Part shown: positions 1-10,377 of the stretch, in pieces
Layout: each line of letters starts with the position of its first letter
Numbering within the stretch: the first letter of the stretch is position 1
Origin: Rhizophlyctis rosea
Lineage: Eukaryota; Chytridiomycota; Chytridiomycetes; Rhizophlyctidales; Rhizophlyctidaceae
Direction: 5' to 3'
NCBI GenBank assembly: GCA_027596075.1
Contig: JADGJC010000052.1
Span: 62,001 to 126,000, forward strand
Length of the DNA stretch: 64,000 bases
The notes under the pieces: generated by a model
What the model was told of the DNA's origin: nothing
What the model saw: only the letters and a program-made list of their open reading frames with translations
Databases searched by the model: none
Program-made: the position numbers and the translations under genes

Positions 1-180
1 AGGCGCAGCCACCATGCAGCTTGTTTCCTGGGGTCGTAGGTGGGTAAGCATGTCAAGGACCCGTGTGGGACCCTGAGTCCCTGACCAATATTGACGGGTA
101 ATTTGACCGGGAAGTCTCAATCCAGCTCCTTCCTCCTTCTTCATTACATTTCTTACACAGAACGTTCCCATCCGACAACG

Positions 181-1327
181 ATGAAGGCCATGAGCCTCAA
201 CTCATCTAAACCTCCACAGCTCCGCTCACGTGAAAGACCCGTCCAAACTTCCCTATCCTCGGCATCCTCACACGAGTCTTCGTTCAGTGACGTTCCGCGC
301 ACAACATCCGTCAACCCGACTGCTCCCTCAACCTTAATATTTGAAGAGCTAATACACCCGGCGAATATTCGTGAATATGTTGTTAGACGGAAGGATAATC
401 AAGCTGTGGGGTTGTGGGACGGTGTCGTGATATTGGTCTTAGGCGTGTTGTTGGCTGGAGGGGTAGGTGTTGCGCGAAGGGCTTTTCTTACCGGTTGGAG
501 TTCTGTTTGAAAGAGGTGATATGCTTGATACAGCCTCTTGGATGAAAGAATGTCCACCAGTTGCTTGACAAGATCCGTTATTGTCGGAGGCTCCGACATG
601 AATAGTTCGATTACAGTACCATCTTTGCATGGGACTGAAGTAGGATTGGTACCATCTGAGCAATGTATCAGAAATAGACATATGTACGGATTGGCAAATC
701 AAGCACTGTAGCTGAACTTTGTACATTATGGCTTTCGTGCACTCAAATGCTTTGTCATTTACAGTCACAGTATAAGTCGACCCAACAAACATACGTCACC
801 TTCCTCCCACCAATCTTTCTCACCCTCCTATACACCTTCGTCAAACTAACATCACCTCGAGAAGGTAAACATTGTATTCGTCAATGGAACCATCTGATTA
901 AGTTGAACAGCCAAACTCAATCCCTCAACCCAACCTCACCAGACCGCCTCCTCCTCCTCCCAGAAATCGGCCTCCAGCTCTCAACAACATACCTCCTCCA
1001 CACGCGCACCCGCTTCATCCCTTGCAACCGAATCCTAAACGTCGTGATCAATGAAGGCATCACGTTTTTCACCGTTAGATTCTACATGATGGTTTTGGTG
1101 GAGGGGATGGAGAAGGGTGTTGTTGTTTTTGAGGTGGGTTAGGCGCCGGAATTGGTCGGCGCAGGCATTGCTTGACACCACCTCGCTACATTGAGGTTTC
1201 CGTTTTGTTTGCAGTTACTAACGTTATCGCAAACTGACTCCAGAACTTTCTCCCTCGTCTGGAATGTCTGAAAGTTGTGTACAATGGCGTACACTCTGTC
1301 TTGTTGAATAAAGATCAAGATTCATGA
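181..1327 (+). CDS. PIGH: PIG-H subunit of GPI-GlcNAc transferase
   Basis: Predicted PIG-H (yeast Gpi15), a subunit of the ER enzyme that adds GlcNAc to phosphatidylinositol in the first step of GPI-anchor synthesis. Proposed exons are 181-462, 765-1133 and 1244-1327, joined in phase 0, giving about 244 residues. The family core is clear: an LLLLPEIGLQLSTTYL segment, then RTRFIPCNRILNVVINEGI and a hydrophobic VRFYMMVLVEG strand. The last exon supplies the conserved LPRLECLKVVY tail. Two hydrophobic segments (VVILVLGVLLAGG and FLPPIFLTLLYTF) precede the core, as in known PIG-H proteins. The first intron (302 bp, GTAGGT donor) is long for this window and is the least certain join. The start is the first ATG in frame; a second lies nine bases later. 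The family call is firm; the N-terminal model is inferred. Confidence 0.85.
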
Positions 1328-1465
1328 CTCTTATTCTGGATGAGCGAACTGTTCAACTTGAAGATTGAGCTCGCATGACTGAACTTGCATGGAGCGAACA
1401 CGAACATTTAGATTGATGATTTATATATACAAATTGGTATCCATGTCCCCGGATCTGCTGCTTGC

Positions 1466-1510
1466 GCTCGATGGGGAGGGAATCGCACGTTCCCCACAAT
1501 GCCGTCGAGC
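1466..1510. other. Small two-step inverted repeat
   Basis: A 45-bp element with 6-bp complementary ends (GCTCGA / TCGAGC) and an inner perfect 5-bp hairpin (GGGAA / TTCCC) around a 7-base loop. It sits 20 bases before a tRNA-like element. It could be a structured RNA or a chance palindrome. No function is recognised. Confidence 0.3.
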
Positions 1511-1530
1511 GTAACAACGATATATGAATG

Positions 1531-1605
1531 ACTACGGAAGGGATTCGAATCCTCCTCGCACCAGTGCGTCTCCAACACTGATGCGATCCCCCAAGGGACC
1601 GTAGC
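1531..1605 (-). other. tRNA-like cloverleaf, probably degenerate
   Basis: Read on the minus strand, this 75-base element starts GCTACGG and ends CCGTAGT, a 7-bp acceptor-like stem with one G-T pair. Inside are a short TCCC/GGGA arm and a 9-bp arm whose 9-base loop contains GGA. A T-arm-like segment follows, with a TTCGAAT loop and a GGATTCGAATCC palindrome. The anticodon-like arm is too long, the A box is not recognisable, and position 53-61 of the T stem is mismatched. It is therefore more likely a tRNA pseudogene or tRNA-derived element than a working tRNA. If read as a tRNA, the anticodon would be GGA (Ser). Confidence 0.3.
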
Positions 1606-1740
1606 CAGATGGTTCTTATGTAACCAACAGAGAGGGTTTATACGTACAAAGCTTTCTCTCCACGCCCCAACACTGGGAGGCGACCATTTGTAGGTGGGTT
1701 AGTAAGGCCTTGCCGCAAACCTGTGGATGAACTATCTGTG

Positions 1741-2040
1741 ATGTAAAGAAACAAAGGGGAAAGGTGAATTGCAAATGTGACAGAAACCAACGCATCATAT
1801 CAAGTGAAGTGGCAGATTGGACGAAGCGCTCCGGAAACTCGCTGGATCGTTCCACACGGCTCAGTGGGGGTCTGCTCATAAGACCTTGTCCACCAGCAAT
1901 CCCAACGTAACAGTCGCGGTTAACGAGTTTGTTTTGGTGTCAGGCCAAAAAGGCACTGATGGATAGGAGTTCCCGAGCTCTTTTTGCGCAACACCATCGC
2001 TGCCACTTGCACTCCAACCTTTGATCTTGGGACGAGAAAT
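1741..2040 (-). repeat. Dispersed repeat family, copy A
   Basis: First of five diverged copies in this window. It shares long near-identical runs with copy B, such as AACGCATCATATCAAGTGAA, CTCAGTGGGGGTCTGCTC and GTCAGGCCAAAAAGGCACTG. It shares shorter blocks with copies C, D and E, including a GGCCAAAAAGGCC-like core. On the minus strand several GTAAG/GTATG donor-like motifs follow (near 2149, 2253 and 2402), so the copies may be remnants of an intron-containing minus-strand gene. No frame is conserved between copies. Orientation and nature are inferred. Confidence 0.7.
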
Positions 2041-2524
2041 CTTCAAACTCTTCAACTCTTGTATGCCGTCTGGTATCCTGCATTGGGTGGTTGAGACGCC
2101 ATATTCCTGCGAAATAACGGATACCGCTTACCTTGCTCTGCTCGGGTGAATTTCAAAGTTATTGATCGTTCGTTACGACGTGCAGGCACGACTGAAAAGG
2201 CAGGGCCCGTATAAGCGATTTGGTTACGGGAACAATTGAAGGAACATTAAGGACTCATACCTCCACCGCCAGAAGAATAATGGCAATTGTGTGTGCCGAC
2301 TCAGTAACGTGCAAAGGCCGCTTTGCTTGAGGCTGGTAGGAAGAGAAGTTAGCCAAGGGAAAGAGTAAAGCGTTGTGACTATCGTCGAACAAAATTAGAT
2401 TTGTGCGTACCTGTTGGTGGATTCATGCTGTCGAAGTGCAAAGTTGAGAATTGAAGGGGTGAAAGTGGAGAGGCGGAGAATCTGGATTGATGAGCATTGA
2501 TATGGCAAGGCAATCTAAATCTGC

Positions 2525-2800
2525 GATATAAAGGGAGAAAGGGGAGAGGTGAATTGCAAATGTTACAGAAACCAACGCATCATATCAAGTGAAGTGGCAG
2601 CTTGAACGAAGCGCACACGGATCGGTCCACACGGCTCAGTGGGGGTCTGCTCTTAAGACCTTGTCCACCAGCAATCCCAAAGTACCAGTCGCGTGGACGA
2701 GTGACTCTGCTGTCAGGCCAAAAAGGCACTGATGGATAGGGTTCCGGTGCGCGACATCATGACTGCCACGAACACTCCAACCTTCACACTTCAAGCGGGA
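2525..2800 (-). repeat. Dispersed repeat family, copy B
   Basis: Second copy, about 790 bases after copy A and the most similar to it; the match runs from the GGGGAGAGGTGAATTGCAAA block to the CACTCCAACCTT block. Small indels between A and B change every reading frame. As in copy A, minus-strand donor-like motifs lie 3' of it on the plus strand (near 2890 and 3190). Confidence 0.7.
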
Positions 2801-3779
2801 CTTCCAACTGTTGTAGACGGTGCACCGATAGTGCCTGCGGGAAACTTCACCGGGTGAGAATGCATACTCTCCATTACGGAAAGAAACGTCGCATACCTTC
2901 GGTAGACCGACATGCAGTTCAGATATGCAACTTGTGCGTTTACAAAGAGACAGTCCTATTCCAATGGAAGGTTATGCGTAAGCAGGCCACTCACAAAAGA
3001 CGGGCAAGCGATTTCAAGTCAATACCTTTCAATTCGAGAGACAGATTTAGGGCTTGCTTCCGGAATGCGAATCATGCGCGGATAGACGAGCTGTATGTTT
3101 GCTGTTTGTTCTGACGGGCGCCTTCAGGGGAGTTAGCAGAAGAAAAGGAAAAGCTTATCACGAAAAATTGTTCAAGTTCTGTTACCTTACTGATCTGTGC
3201 GTCCGTTGGTGTATGTGGAAAATTGGGAAGCTGAAGTGCAACACTCGGAAGGGAATGGTGATCCAATTTATGGGAGTTGAGCCAGAATTGAGCCAGCGTC
3301 AGTTGGGTGGCTGGGTGACTTAGCCCAATTGGTGCAGCCACCATCACAGGTCCGTTTGTGATTGCAGGGTGTGACTGGCCAATCATATCCATATTGGGAC
3401 ATATTTAGAACAACTTTCGGACCAATGTTACCCATGAACCCAGGAACCGCGCCTCCAACTTGGGTCTTCAGTCGTGCGCTGTGCCCCCATGCTTCCTCAC
3501 TCAACCAAACCCCGCTCACTCAGTCCACTTTTTCGCCATCTGTAATTCCCTCAACTTATACTTCCGCTTAAAAGCAGTATACACCTATTGTATTGTGTTA
3601 TACAGTGGTCTCTTGTTTATTCCTCTGTGATATTGAAAACGGAAGTGAATCGTTTTACCTCTGACCTGTTATTGACAACTCACCAGCTCACCACTTGCCC
3701 GTACGTTCCCATGAGTACTATTTCCCACCCAATTCATTCTTACCATGTTCACAAATTATCACAGCAGCACGCAACCAAA
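2801..3779. other. No convincing gene; upstream of BRF-A
   Basis: About 1 kb between repeat copy B and the BRF-A start. Short open frames exist on both strands (for example 2854-3114 and 3072-3392), but none matches a family or has a supported start. It may hold the rest of a decayed repeat unit and the BRF-A promoter. No promoter element was identified. Confidence 0.4.
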
Positions 3780-6298
3780 ATGTCCCAGAAAACGTCGCTG
3801 AATGCTGAACAAACTTCTTTGATATCCACACTAACGTGGGATACACCCCTCACTGAGCAAGACTTGTCGACTGAGCAAGAGGTTGATTGAAACTCGAAAC
3901 TCGATTCGACCATACATGCTGACTGAGTCTTTATTCATAGAGCGTCTATCGAATACAATATGAGGGGTTGAACGACGAAACAGCGAGCCTCTCGTCACAC
4001 TTCAACACCAACAGCTTTGGATTTCACTACACTGCTGACCATCGCAGTACCGTGCTCTTAGCAGTCACAGGAGTGCCCAATATGGTGCAGACAACCCTCC
4101 AAAGAACCCTCGACAAATGCAAAGTCGCAATTTGCCCTCCATCCGTCACAGGTTTGTGCCCAGTGGCGCCACATTTTTCTTGTCAATCACTGACCTTCAT
4201 TGTCCAGGCGATGTCATCGAGGCTCTCCTCGATTTGGGAAGGAACAGGTCTAAAGCGACAACGTCGATTCGGTAAGCAATTTCAGGAAGACGTATGAAGC
4301 AAGGAAATAGTAATCAATGTATCCTTTGGCTTTTCGAAGGTTCGCTGACCTCGAGGAGGAGGACGGCGAAGGCGATGTATCATCATCATTGAAGGTATGC
4401 AGGCATCCATTTGAACTCCTTTCTCTGTTATTGCCTTTGCCGGCTTCACACACGAGCTGATGTGTTCACTTGGTCTTCTCTGAAACGAATCTTTTCACAT
4501 GCTTCATCAGGCAATCTCGCAACCCACAACTGCACTCGCTGCAGCTGATGGGGAATTCGGAATGCAAAGGGCTGGTCAAGAATCTCGTGAAACCACCATC
4601 CAAAATGGTATACATCCAATCAATCAGCATGAATCTGCTTGGATATGACGGAAATCATTTTCAGGTCACAGGAAAATCTCCCAACACGCAAGCATCCCGA
4701 GAAGCCGCCTCCAAAACCGGTTGACCAAACCCGCACCATCTAGCAAATCCAAAATGCAAAGGGCTGGTCAAGAATCTCGTGAAACTACCATCCAAAATGG
4801 TATGCATCTCTGAATGCAAATGAATATGCTCGATTTGACTGGGAAACTCTTCAGGTTACGCGAAAATCTCGGAAATTGCAAACATCTTGCCCATACCCAT
4901 CGACAGCCATCACGTCGAAGCTGCGCAACGCTACTTCAACTTGGCCGTCATGAACAACTTCACAAAGGGAAGGAAGCTTCAGGATGTGTCGGCGGCATGC
5001 CTCTACATCGTGTGCAGGATGGGAAAGACGGCACACATGTTGATCGACTTTGCAGATGCACTCAACGTACGTATTTACATTGAAATCATACTACGTACAT
5101 TGCATTGTGGGGAAAACCATTTTAATGAATACACATTGGTTCAACAGGTGAACGTCTACGCGCTCGGCCGCACATTCGTCAGGTTGCGCGATATCCTTCA
5201 TCTGCCCATTCCCATTGTCGACCTGGCGCTTTACATTTCCCGCTTCGCCGCGCGTCTGGACTTCCAAGACTCGACGCAAGACGTCGTCACGGACGCGAAC
5301 CGGCTGGTCCAGCGCATGAACAGGGACTGGCTGCATCTCGGTCGACGGCCGGCGGGTATCTGTGCAGCATGTGAGTATCGTTGGTCTCTCATGCGGGAAA
5401 GAAACACGCTGGGCAATACTAATCGCCCATGCACTTTTCGTACGTCAGGCTTGTACATCGCCGCACGCATGCACGGATTCAACCGCACCCCGCGAGAGAT
5501 CGTTCTACAAGTCAAAATTTGCGAAGCTACGCTCAAGGCCCGGTATGTATCGCGCGCATTGCCTCGCCATCACAAGGAATATCAGTTGTACTCATCTTGT
5601 TCGCATTGATAGATTGGCCGAATTCTCAAAAACCCCGTCCGCCCAATTGACCGTCAAAGACTTCAAGAGCATCTGGCTGGACAGGGCGGAAGATCCACCG
5701 GCATTCGCCCGTCACCAAACGAAACGCCACGTCGAAGGCAGAGACGCAGGGGATGAAAGGAATGGCGAAGAAGAAACCGACTCCGTCAACGCCAGTGGGA
5801 AAGCGACTAGCGAAGATGGGGACGAAGCAGGGTCTGGCAGCAATGACCGCCGCAAGCCAAGCGAGAACGGAATCAGCAATGAGGCCGTGAATGGCGAGGA
5901 TGAAGAGGATATGGAGACGTTGGTTGACGAAGTGCAAAAGTTAATTGATACCGATGCGACACTAGCGGCGGCGACCCCGGCTCTGGACGGTATGTCGGCA
6001 TGGAAGTGCATAATTTTGCCGTATGGAAGTTGCAGATATTTGACTAACTCAATCGACTTTTCGCAGGGACAACGAACGAGAAAAGCGCAGCGAAGGCGGA
6101 GTCAACCGACGTGCTGGAAGGTGTGTCCGTATGAACTGCAACATTGTTCAATTTTTGATGTATAGGTCTACCTGCGGGCTGGCGGTGTTGACCGTCTGCT
6201 TTCCTTTTCCTGCAGACACCGTCGACAACAACGGCGAAGATCTCGACACCCTGGACCGAAATCGGTGGTTCTGGGGACTGAGCTGCCGAGATCGGTAA
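3780..6298 (+). CDS. BRF1-like TFIIIB factor A (NTD + cyclin repeats, truncated C-terminus)
   Basis: Twelve exons join in phase: 3780-3881, 3941-4151, 4208-4271, 4340-4394, 4511-4607, 4665-4799, 4855-5066, 5148-5370, 5449-5542, 5613-5989, 6067-6120 and 6216-6298 (568 aa). Residues ~245-410 are the two BRF1 cyclin repeats (HHVEAAQRYFNLAV, VNVYALGRTF, GICAACLYIAARMHGFNR, TPSAQLTVKDF). BRF1 recruits TBP and Pol III to tRNA and 5S promoters. Residues 1-125 are an unrecognised domain shared with BRF-B; exon 1 is 34 codons in both. No CxxC pair exists, so the BRF1 zinc ribbon is absent. After the cyclin repeats come an acidic linker and DNNGEDLDTLD, then a stop inside a minisatellite, so the conserved BRF1 C-terminal block is missing. 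Exons 5 and 6 hold an in-frame duplication. The family call is firm; full TFIIIB function is doubtful. Confidence 0.8.
4553..4875 (+). repeat. In-frame tandem exon-intron-exon duplication in BRF-A
   Basis: The end of exon 5, its intron and the start of exon 6 (about 4561-4690) recur about 192 bases on (about 4753-4880). Both copies read MQRAGQESRETTIQN, followed by a short intron starting GTAT and ending TTCAG. The next exon begins GHRKIS in copy 1 and GYAKISEIA in copy 2. Frame and splice phase are kept in both, so the protein carries the segment twice. Copy 2 continues into the conserved cyclin fold; copy 1 has drifted. BRF-B has a single copy. Confidence 0.8.
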
Positions 6299-6685
6299 CT
6301 CCTGGGATTGCACTGCCAAAATCGGTGGTTCGGGGGACTGAGCTGCCAGGCTGCTGCCAAGCTGGGGAGAATGGTGGTTGTGGGGACTGAGCTGCCGAGA
6401 TTGGTGGCTCTTGGGAATGTACTGCCGAAATCGGTAGTTGCAGGAAATGAGCTGCCGAGATCGGTGGCTCTTGGGAATGCACTGCTGAAATCGGTGGTCG
6501 TAGGAAATGAGCTGCCGAGATCCGTTGCTCTTGGGATTGCACTGCCGAAATCCGTAGTCGTGAAATGGTAGCAGCCCAGAAGGGCAGATCTTGGTGATGC
6601 ACTGCCGACATCGGTGGTCGTGGGAAATGAGCTGCCGAAATCGGTGGTCGTGAGATGTCGACTGCCGAGAACGGTGGTCGCGGGA
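6259..6685. repeat. Minisatellite, ~30-bp unit, ~14 units
   Basis: Tandem units of about 30 bp built on CTGCCGAAATCGGTGGT, with two alternating spacers, so a 60-bp higher-order unit is visible. The unit length is a multiple of three, so several frames stay open on both strands and encode 10-residue repeats. Those open frames should not be taken as genes. The array begins within the last exon of BRF-A, whose stop (TAA at 6296-6298) lies in the second unit. Confidence 0.9.
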
Positions 6686-7079
6686 CACAAGCTGCTGCTA
6701 GTGGTCAGGAAAGGTGCTGCTGGCTGTGGCATGTTGCTGAAGTTTTCAAAGTTGGTCCGGTTGGTTTGTCGTGCGCGGTGAGAGTGTCTGTGAGATCTCT
6801 GAGAGAAACTTCGAAGTTGGAGACCTTCCACGGTGTTACAGGAGCGCTCGCGTCAAGGACGGCGAAAATGATCTCACCCCTTTGCGCAGCAGCATTATAA
6901 AACAGACGATTTCGGCTCTTTCCCATCCATGTTTGCTCTCTCCAAAAATATAGAGGACAGCACACTTACGCAATAAGCAGTCCCAACATCATTCTCGTCA
7001 CAATTTGCTGTTCATAATCAATCAAGAGTATTGCAGTACACCCTTTGCAATTTTGCCGCAGTCTCATCACATTTGCACC
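6686..7079. other. Upstream region of the dehydrogenase gene
   Basis: Between the minisatellite and the dehydrogenase start. It holds a short pyrimidine-rich stretch near 6910-6945 but no recognised promoter element and no gene. Confidence 0.4.
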
Positions 7080-8156
7080 ATGTCAACCGCAGCCCCAACA
7101 ACAATCAAGCTTGCCGTCCTCGACGACTACACCTCAACTTCCTACTCCCACCTCAAAGCCCTCGCCTCCTTCCCCATCCAAATCGACCACCTCTCTCCCT
7201 CCAATGACCACCTCACCCCAGAAGCCCTCATCGCCCTCCTCCAACCCTACACCATCATCTCCACCATGCGCGAACGCACCCGCTTCCCCCGCCAAGTCCT
7301 CGAAAACCTCCCCAACCTAAAACTCCTCCTCACTACCGGCCTCCGCAATGCCTCGATCGACTCTGCTGCTGCAGAGGAGAACGGCATTATTGTTGCCGGC
7401 ACGAACGGGCGCCAGATCGCACGGGATGGAAGGAGTTACGATGCAACGAATGAGCAGACTTGGGCGTTGATTTTGGGTGTCGCAAGGGGGGTTAGTGTGT
7501 TGGATGGCAATGTGAAGCGGAATGGTGGGTGGCAGGACGAGGAGGGAGGGAAGGTTGGGGTTGGATTGGCTACCGGATTGGCGGGGAAAACGTTGGGACT
7601 GGTTGGGCTGGGACGATTGGGCATACAGGCAGCCATCACGGGGCGACTGGGTTTTGGGATGGACATCATTGCATGGAGTGAGAACCTCATACAAGAGAGG
7701 GCGGACGAGGAGGCGCGAAAACGAGGTTTGCCGGAGAGAACATTCAAGGTGGTCAGTAAGGAGGAGCTGTTCAGGACTGCGGATGTTGTGAGTGTACACT
7801 ATGTACTCAGTGAGCGCAGTCGAGGGATAGTGGGGCGGACTGATTTGGGATGGTTGAAGCCCAGTGCCATCATTGTGAACACCAGCCGAGGGCCCTTGAT
7901 TGATGAGGAGGCACTCCTGGAAGCGGTTCGGGAGAAGAGGATCAAAGGTGTGGGACTGGACGTCTATGGGGTAGAGCCTCTGCCGAAGGACAGTCCTTGG
8001 AGGAGTGAGGAGTTTGGCGGGAGAGTAGTGTTGAGCCCACACATGGGCTATGTCACAGAAGAAACCATCAATGGGTGGTACAAGCAGACCGCGGAAAACA
8101 TTGCAAGATTTCTGAATGGGCAGCAAGTGGAGAATGTGATTACAGCAGCAATATAA
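7080..8156 (+). CDS. D-isomer-specific 2-hydroxyacid dehydrogenase
   Basis: An intronless gene of 358 residues with the full D-2-hydroxyacid dehydrogenase fold, a family that interconverts 2-keto acids and D-2-hydroxy acids with NAD(P)H. The Rossmann motif GLVGLGRLG lies near residue 195. The catalytic Arg sits in VNTSRGPLIDE, the Glu in LDVYGVEPLP and the His in VLSPHMGY. Both domains are complete, so it should be active. The start is the ATG at 7080, giving MSTAAPTTIKLAVLDDY; the frame is open further upstream but without an ATG. The lack of introns, unlike its neighbours, is compatible with retroposition or bacterial origin but does not prove either. The substrate (phosphoglycerate, glyoxylate or another) cannot be told from sequence. 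Confidence 0.93.
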   Translation: MSTAAPTTIKLAVLDDYTSTSYSHLKALASFPIQIDHLSPSNDHLTPEALIALLQPYTIISTMRERTRFPRQVLENLPNLKLLLTTGLRNASIDSAAAEENGIIVAGTNGRQIARDGRSYDATNEQTWALILGVARGVSVLDGNVKRNGGWQDEEGGKVGVGLATGLAGKTLGLVGLGRLGIQAAITGRLGFGMDIIAWSENLIQERADEEARKRGLPERTFKVVSKEELFRTADVVSVHYVLSERSRGIVGRTDLGWLKPSAIIVNTSRGPLIDEEALLEAVREKRIKGVGLDVYGVEPLPKDSPWRSEEFGGRVVLSPHMGYVTEETINGWYKQTAENIARFLNGQQVENVITAAI

Positions 8157-8280
8157 AGACAGATATATAATGATAATGATATGCTAGTGGTATTGCTTTC
8201 TAGGAAAAAAGCATGGGTGCGACTGGTAGAAGACACGCTACCCTTCTGATTTCGACAGACTGATGATGGAAGATCAAGTG

Positions 8281-8670
8281 GAAGGTATGAACCATATCTA
8301 GCCGTGTGTCGGAATGGGACAGCGCAGCTGTTTCCATGCGCTGGCATCTGGAGACCATGCTTCACCAACAATAATGACTGGTTACTTCATGGGTCTTGCT
8401 GAATGTACATGGAACAGAGTGAAAAAGGTTAACTGCAAACGGTGTGAGGTTCACACGCATAACTCAAGCGGAAGGGTTGGTTGAGGAACAAGAAGATCAC
8501 AAATTGTGCCATAACGGCTCATCGGGTTCTGCTCATAAGAACTTTCCGAATCGCACAATATGTCCACAGAACGGTTTTTCGCGGCTACGGACAATGCGAT
8601 GGCCAAAAAGGCCATCATCATAACGGGGTTAAGGATCTTCATCCCGCCATTCCCTCCACCGCACGCACCT
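8281..8670 (-). repeat. Dispersed repeat family, copy C
   Basis: Third copy, starting with the block GTATGAACCATATCTAGCCG and ending after GCGATGGCCAAAAAGGCC. Copies C, D and E follow each other at about 1.1 and 1.0 kb and form a loose tandem array. On the minus strand this copy has an open frame (8451-8753) with a signal-peptide-like MMMAFLAIALSVAA segment. Copies D and E break that frame, so it is not supported as coding. Confidence 0.7.
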
Positions 8671-9389
8671 TTAGGCTTTGAGGCAACCTCCACATATGTC
8701 GGAACGCTAAGATGTTGACGGTAAGATGGCTGACTCTGGAATGATTTGGCCAAACACTGCTCACCTCAGAATCCACAGCTATCCGGTCGTGTACCTCCCA
8801 ACCTCGACACGCATGGTCCCGAAATGTCTTTGTTCTAATGTTGAAGATTCAGATGAGCAACGGGCACGCTTGTCCTGAAATGAAAGTGTTTACGAAGTTG
8901 ACGAAGCACTTACATTATTCTGAACAAAAGTCAGCGAGACAATGCCGTGTAAGCGGCTCGTTACAATGGTCGTGAGCTCTTCTGACGAAGTAAGAGATCC
9001 GTTCAGTTGAATAGTGCACATTCCGAAGACTCACCTCACGGTTGGAAGTTCCCCTCGATTGGTCGCAGTTGATTTGGAAGGGGGTCTGGATTGGAGTGCA
9101 TTGTTGACATTGGTGGGACAATAAGGAAACAGGTTGGCCGAGAGATTTGAGAAGTTGGGGAGGGTAGCGAGGATAAGTGAACGGGAGAGCAGATTAAAGA
9201 CTGGACAGAACAACACTCGACCAAGACTATTGCTAGCTTACAAAGTGGTTGCCGTAGTTCTTCAGTCGAATTTGTAGGAATGCGTATGAGCGTGGCGGCC
9301 GGAGAGACTAGATACGGGAACGTGTTGATGTGGTAACGCTGTCAGGATCGCATCACATCGAAAGAACTGGAGAAGAAGAATGTCCGTAA
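8671..9389. other. Spacer of repeat unit C
   Basis: No gene is supported. Minus-strand donor-like motifs occur near 8765, 8913, 9033 and 9237, each resembling GTGAG or GTAAG. That spacing fits short exons of a decayed or unusual minus-strand transcript belonging to the repeat unit. Confidence 0.35.
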
Positions 9390-9830
9390 AATATGAACCA
9401 TGTCTAGCCATGTGTCCCAAGGAGCACAGCATGTTTCCAGGCCCCGCCACGTGGAGGCAATGGTTCTCTGGGGCCCGTTTAGTAGCAATGGATGCGACGA
9501 AACGATGGGTTACCTGATGATTCTGGCCACTACCTACAAAATATATGACCCTGTGTGATAGCTGAGGGGGATAGAGGGAAAGAGGTAAACTGCAAGTGTG
9601 ACAGAATTCATCGCAAAGGTTGATGTGGCGGTTCTGAACACGGATCGGAAGATCACGAATCGTGCCAAGACGGCTTATTGATTCTGCTCTTAAGAATTTT
9701 CCAACTCGCACAGCCCCTTCGCCAGTCCGTGTTAAGCGACAGTAAGGGGTGCGATGGCCAAAAAGGCCACCATCGTAAAGGGGAACCGGATCTTCAACGT
9801 GTTGTCACCACCACAACACGCACCTCTAAC
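9390..9830 (-). repeat. Dispersed repeat family, copy D
   Basis: Fourth copy. Long runs are shared with copy E, such as CAGGCCCCGCCACGTGGAGG and GGGGCCCGTTTAGTAG, and the AAAAGGCC core near 9760 is kept. Against copy C it has a one-base deletion in the AGCAGA...AGCCGT block and a stop in the hydrophobic segment, so the open frame of C is not preserved. Confidence 0.75.
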
Positions 9831-10377
9831 ATCCACATGAACCATTCCACGCTTCCTAGGCAGCTTGGTGTTCGATAATGGCCGTTAAATTCGAGTGATG
9901 TGTCCACGGACAGAGATCTTGAATTTGCCGGACTTGAAAACAAGCAGTATGCGATGTGCGTGCCGTGACGTAAAAGGGTAGACTTGTGGAAGATAGCATG
10001 AGATGCCTGGGTATGTACGAAGTGTCAAAGGTGTATGTTTTACAACTCACCGAGTACAGAAGAAGGTTGATGTGCCGGGGCCTCCTTATGATTGAGCGAC
10101 CGGCTCAATTTGTATCCGATGGAGGCGCAGAGAGCTTCGGAACTGAAGGAAGAAGAACGAACCAACAATCAAATGACTGATCGATATTCACCATGCGAAG
10201 TTGGCTGACTTACAACGCGTGAGCCATTTCCGAGGACCAATAAGTTCCATTTCAAGGGAAGGCGGTGCCTGTACACTTGCCGTCAGCAAATCAATGTACA
10301 GCAGATATGAAGGTGTGATGAGGACATTACCTCTATGGGATTGGGTTCATTACTGGGAACACAACACAAAGACAGTC
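9831..10377. other. Spacer of repeat unit D
   Basis: No gene is supported. Minus-strand donor-like motifs near 10050, 10207 and 10327 resemble those in the spacer of copy C. Confidence 0.35.

Noticed and set aside
6148..6831. Long minus-strand frame with 10-residue repeats
   Set aside because: It is produced by the 30-bp tandem array, which stays open in several frames on both strands.
8451..8753. Minus-strand frame in repeat copy C with a signal-peptide-like start
   Set aside because: The same block in copies D and E has stops and indels, so the frame is not conserved and the hydrophobic run is likely chance.
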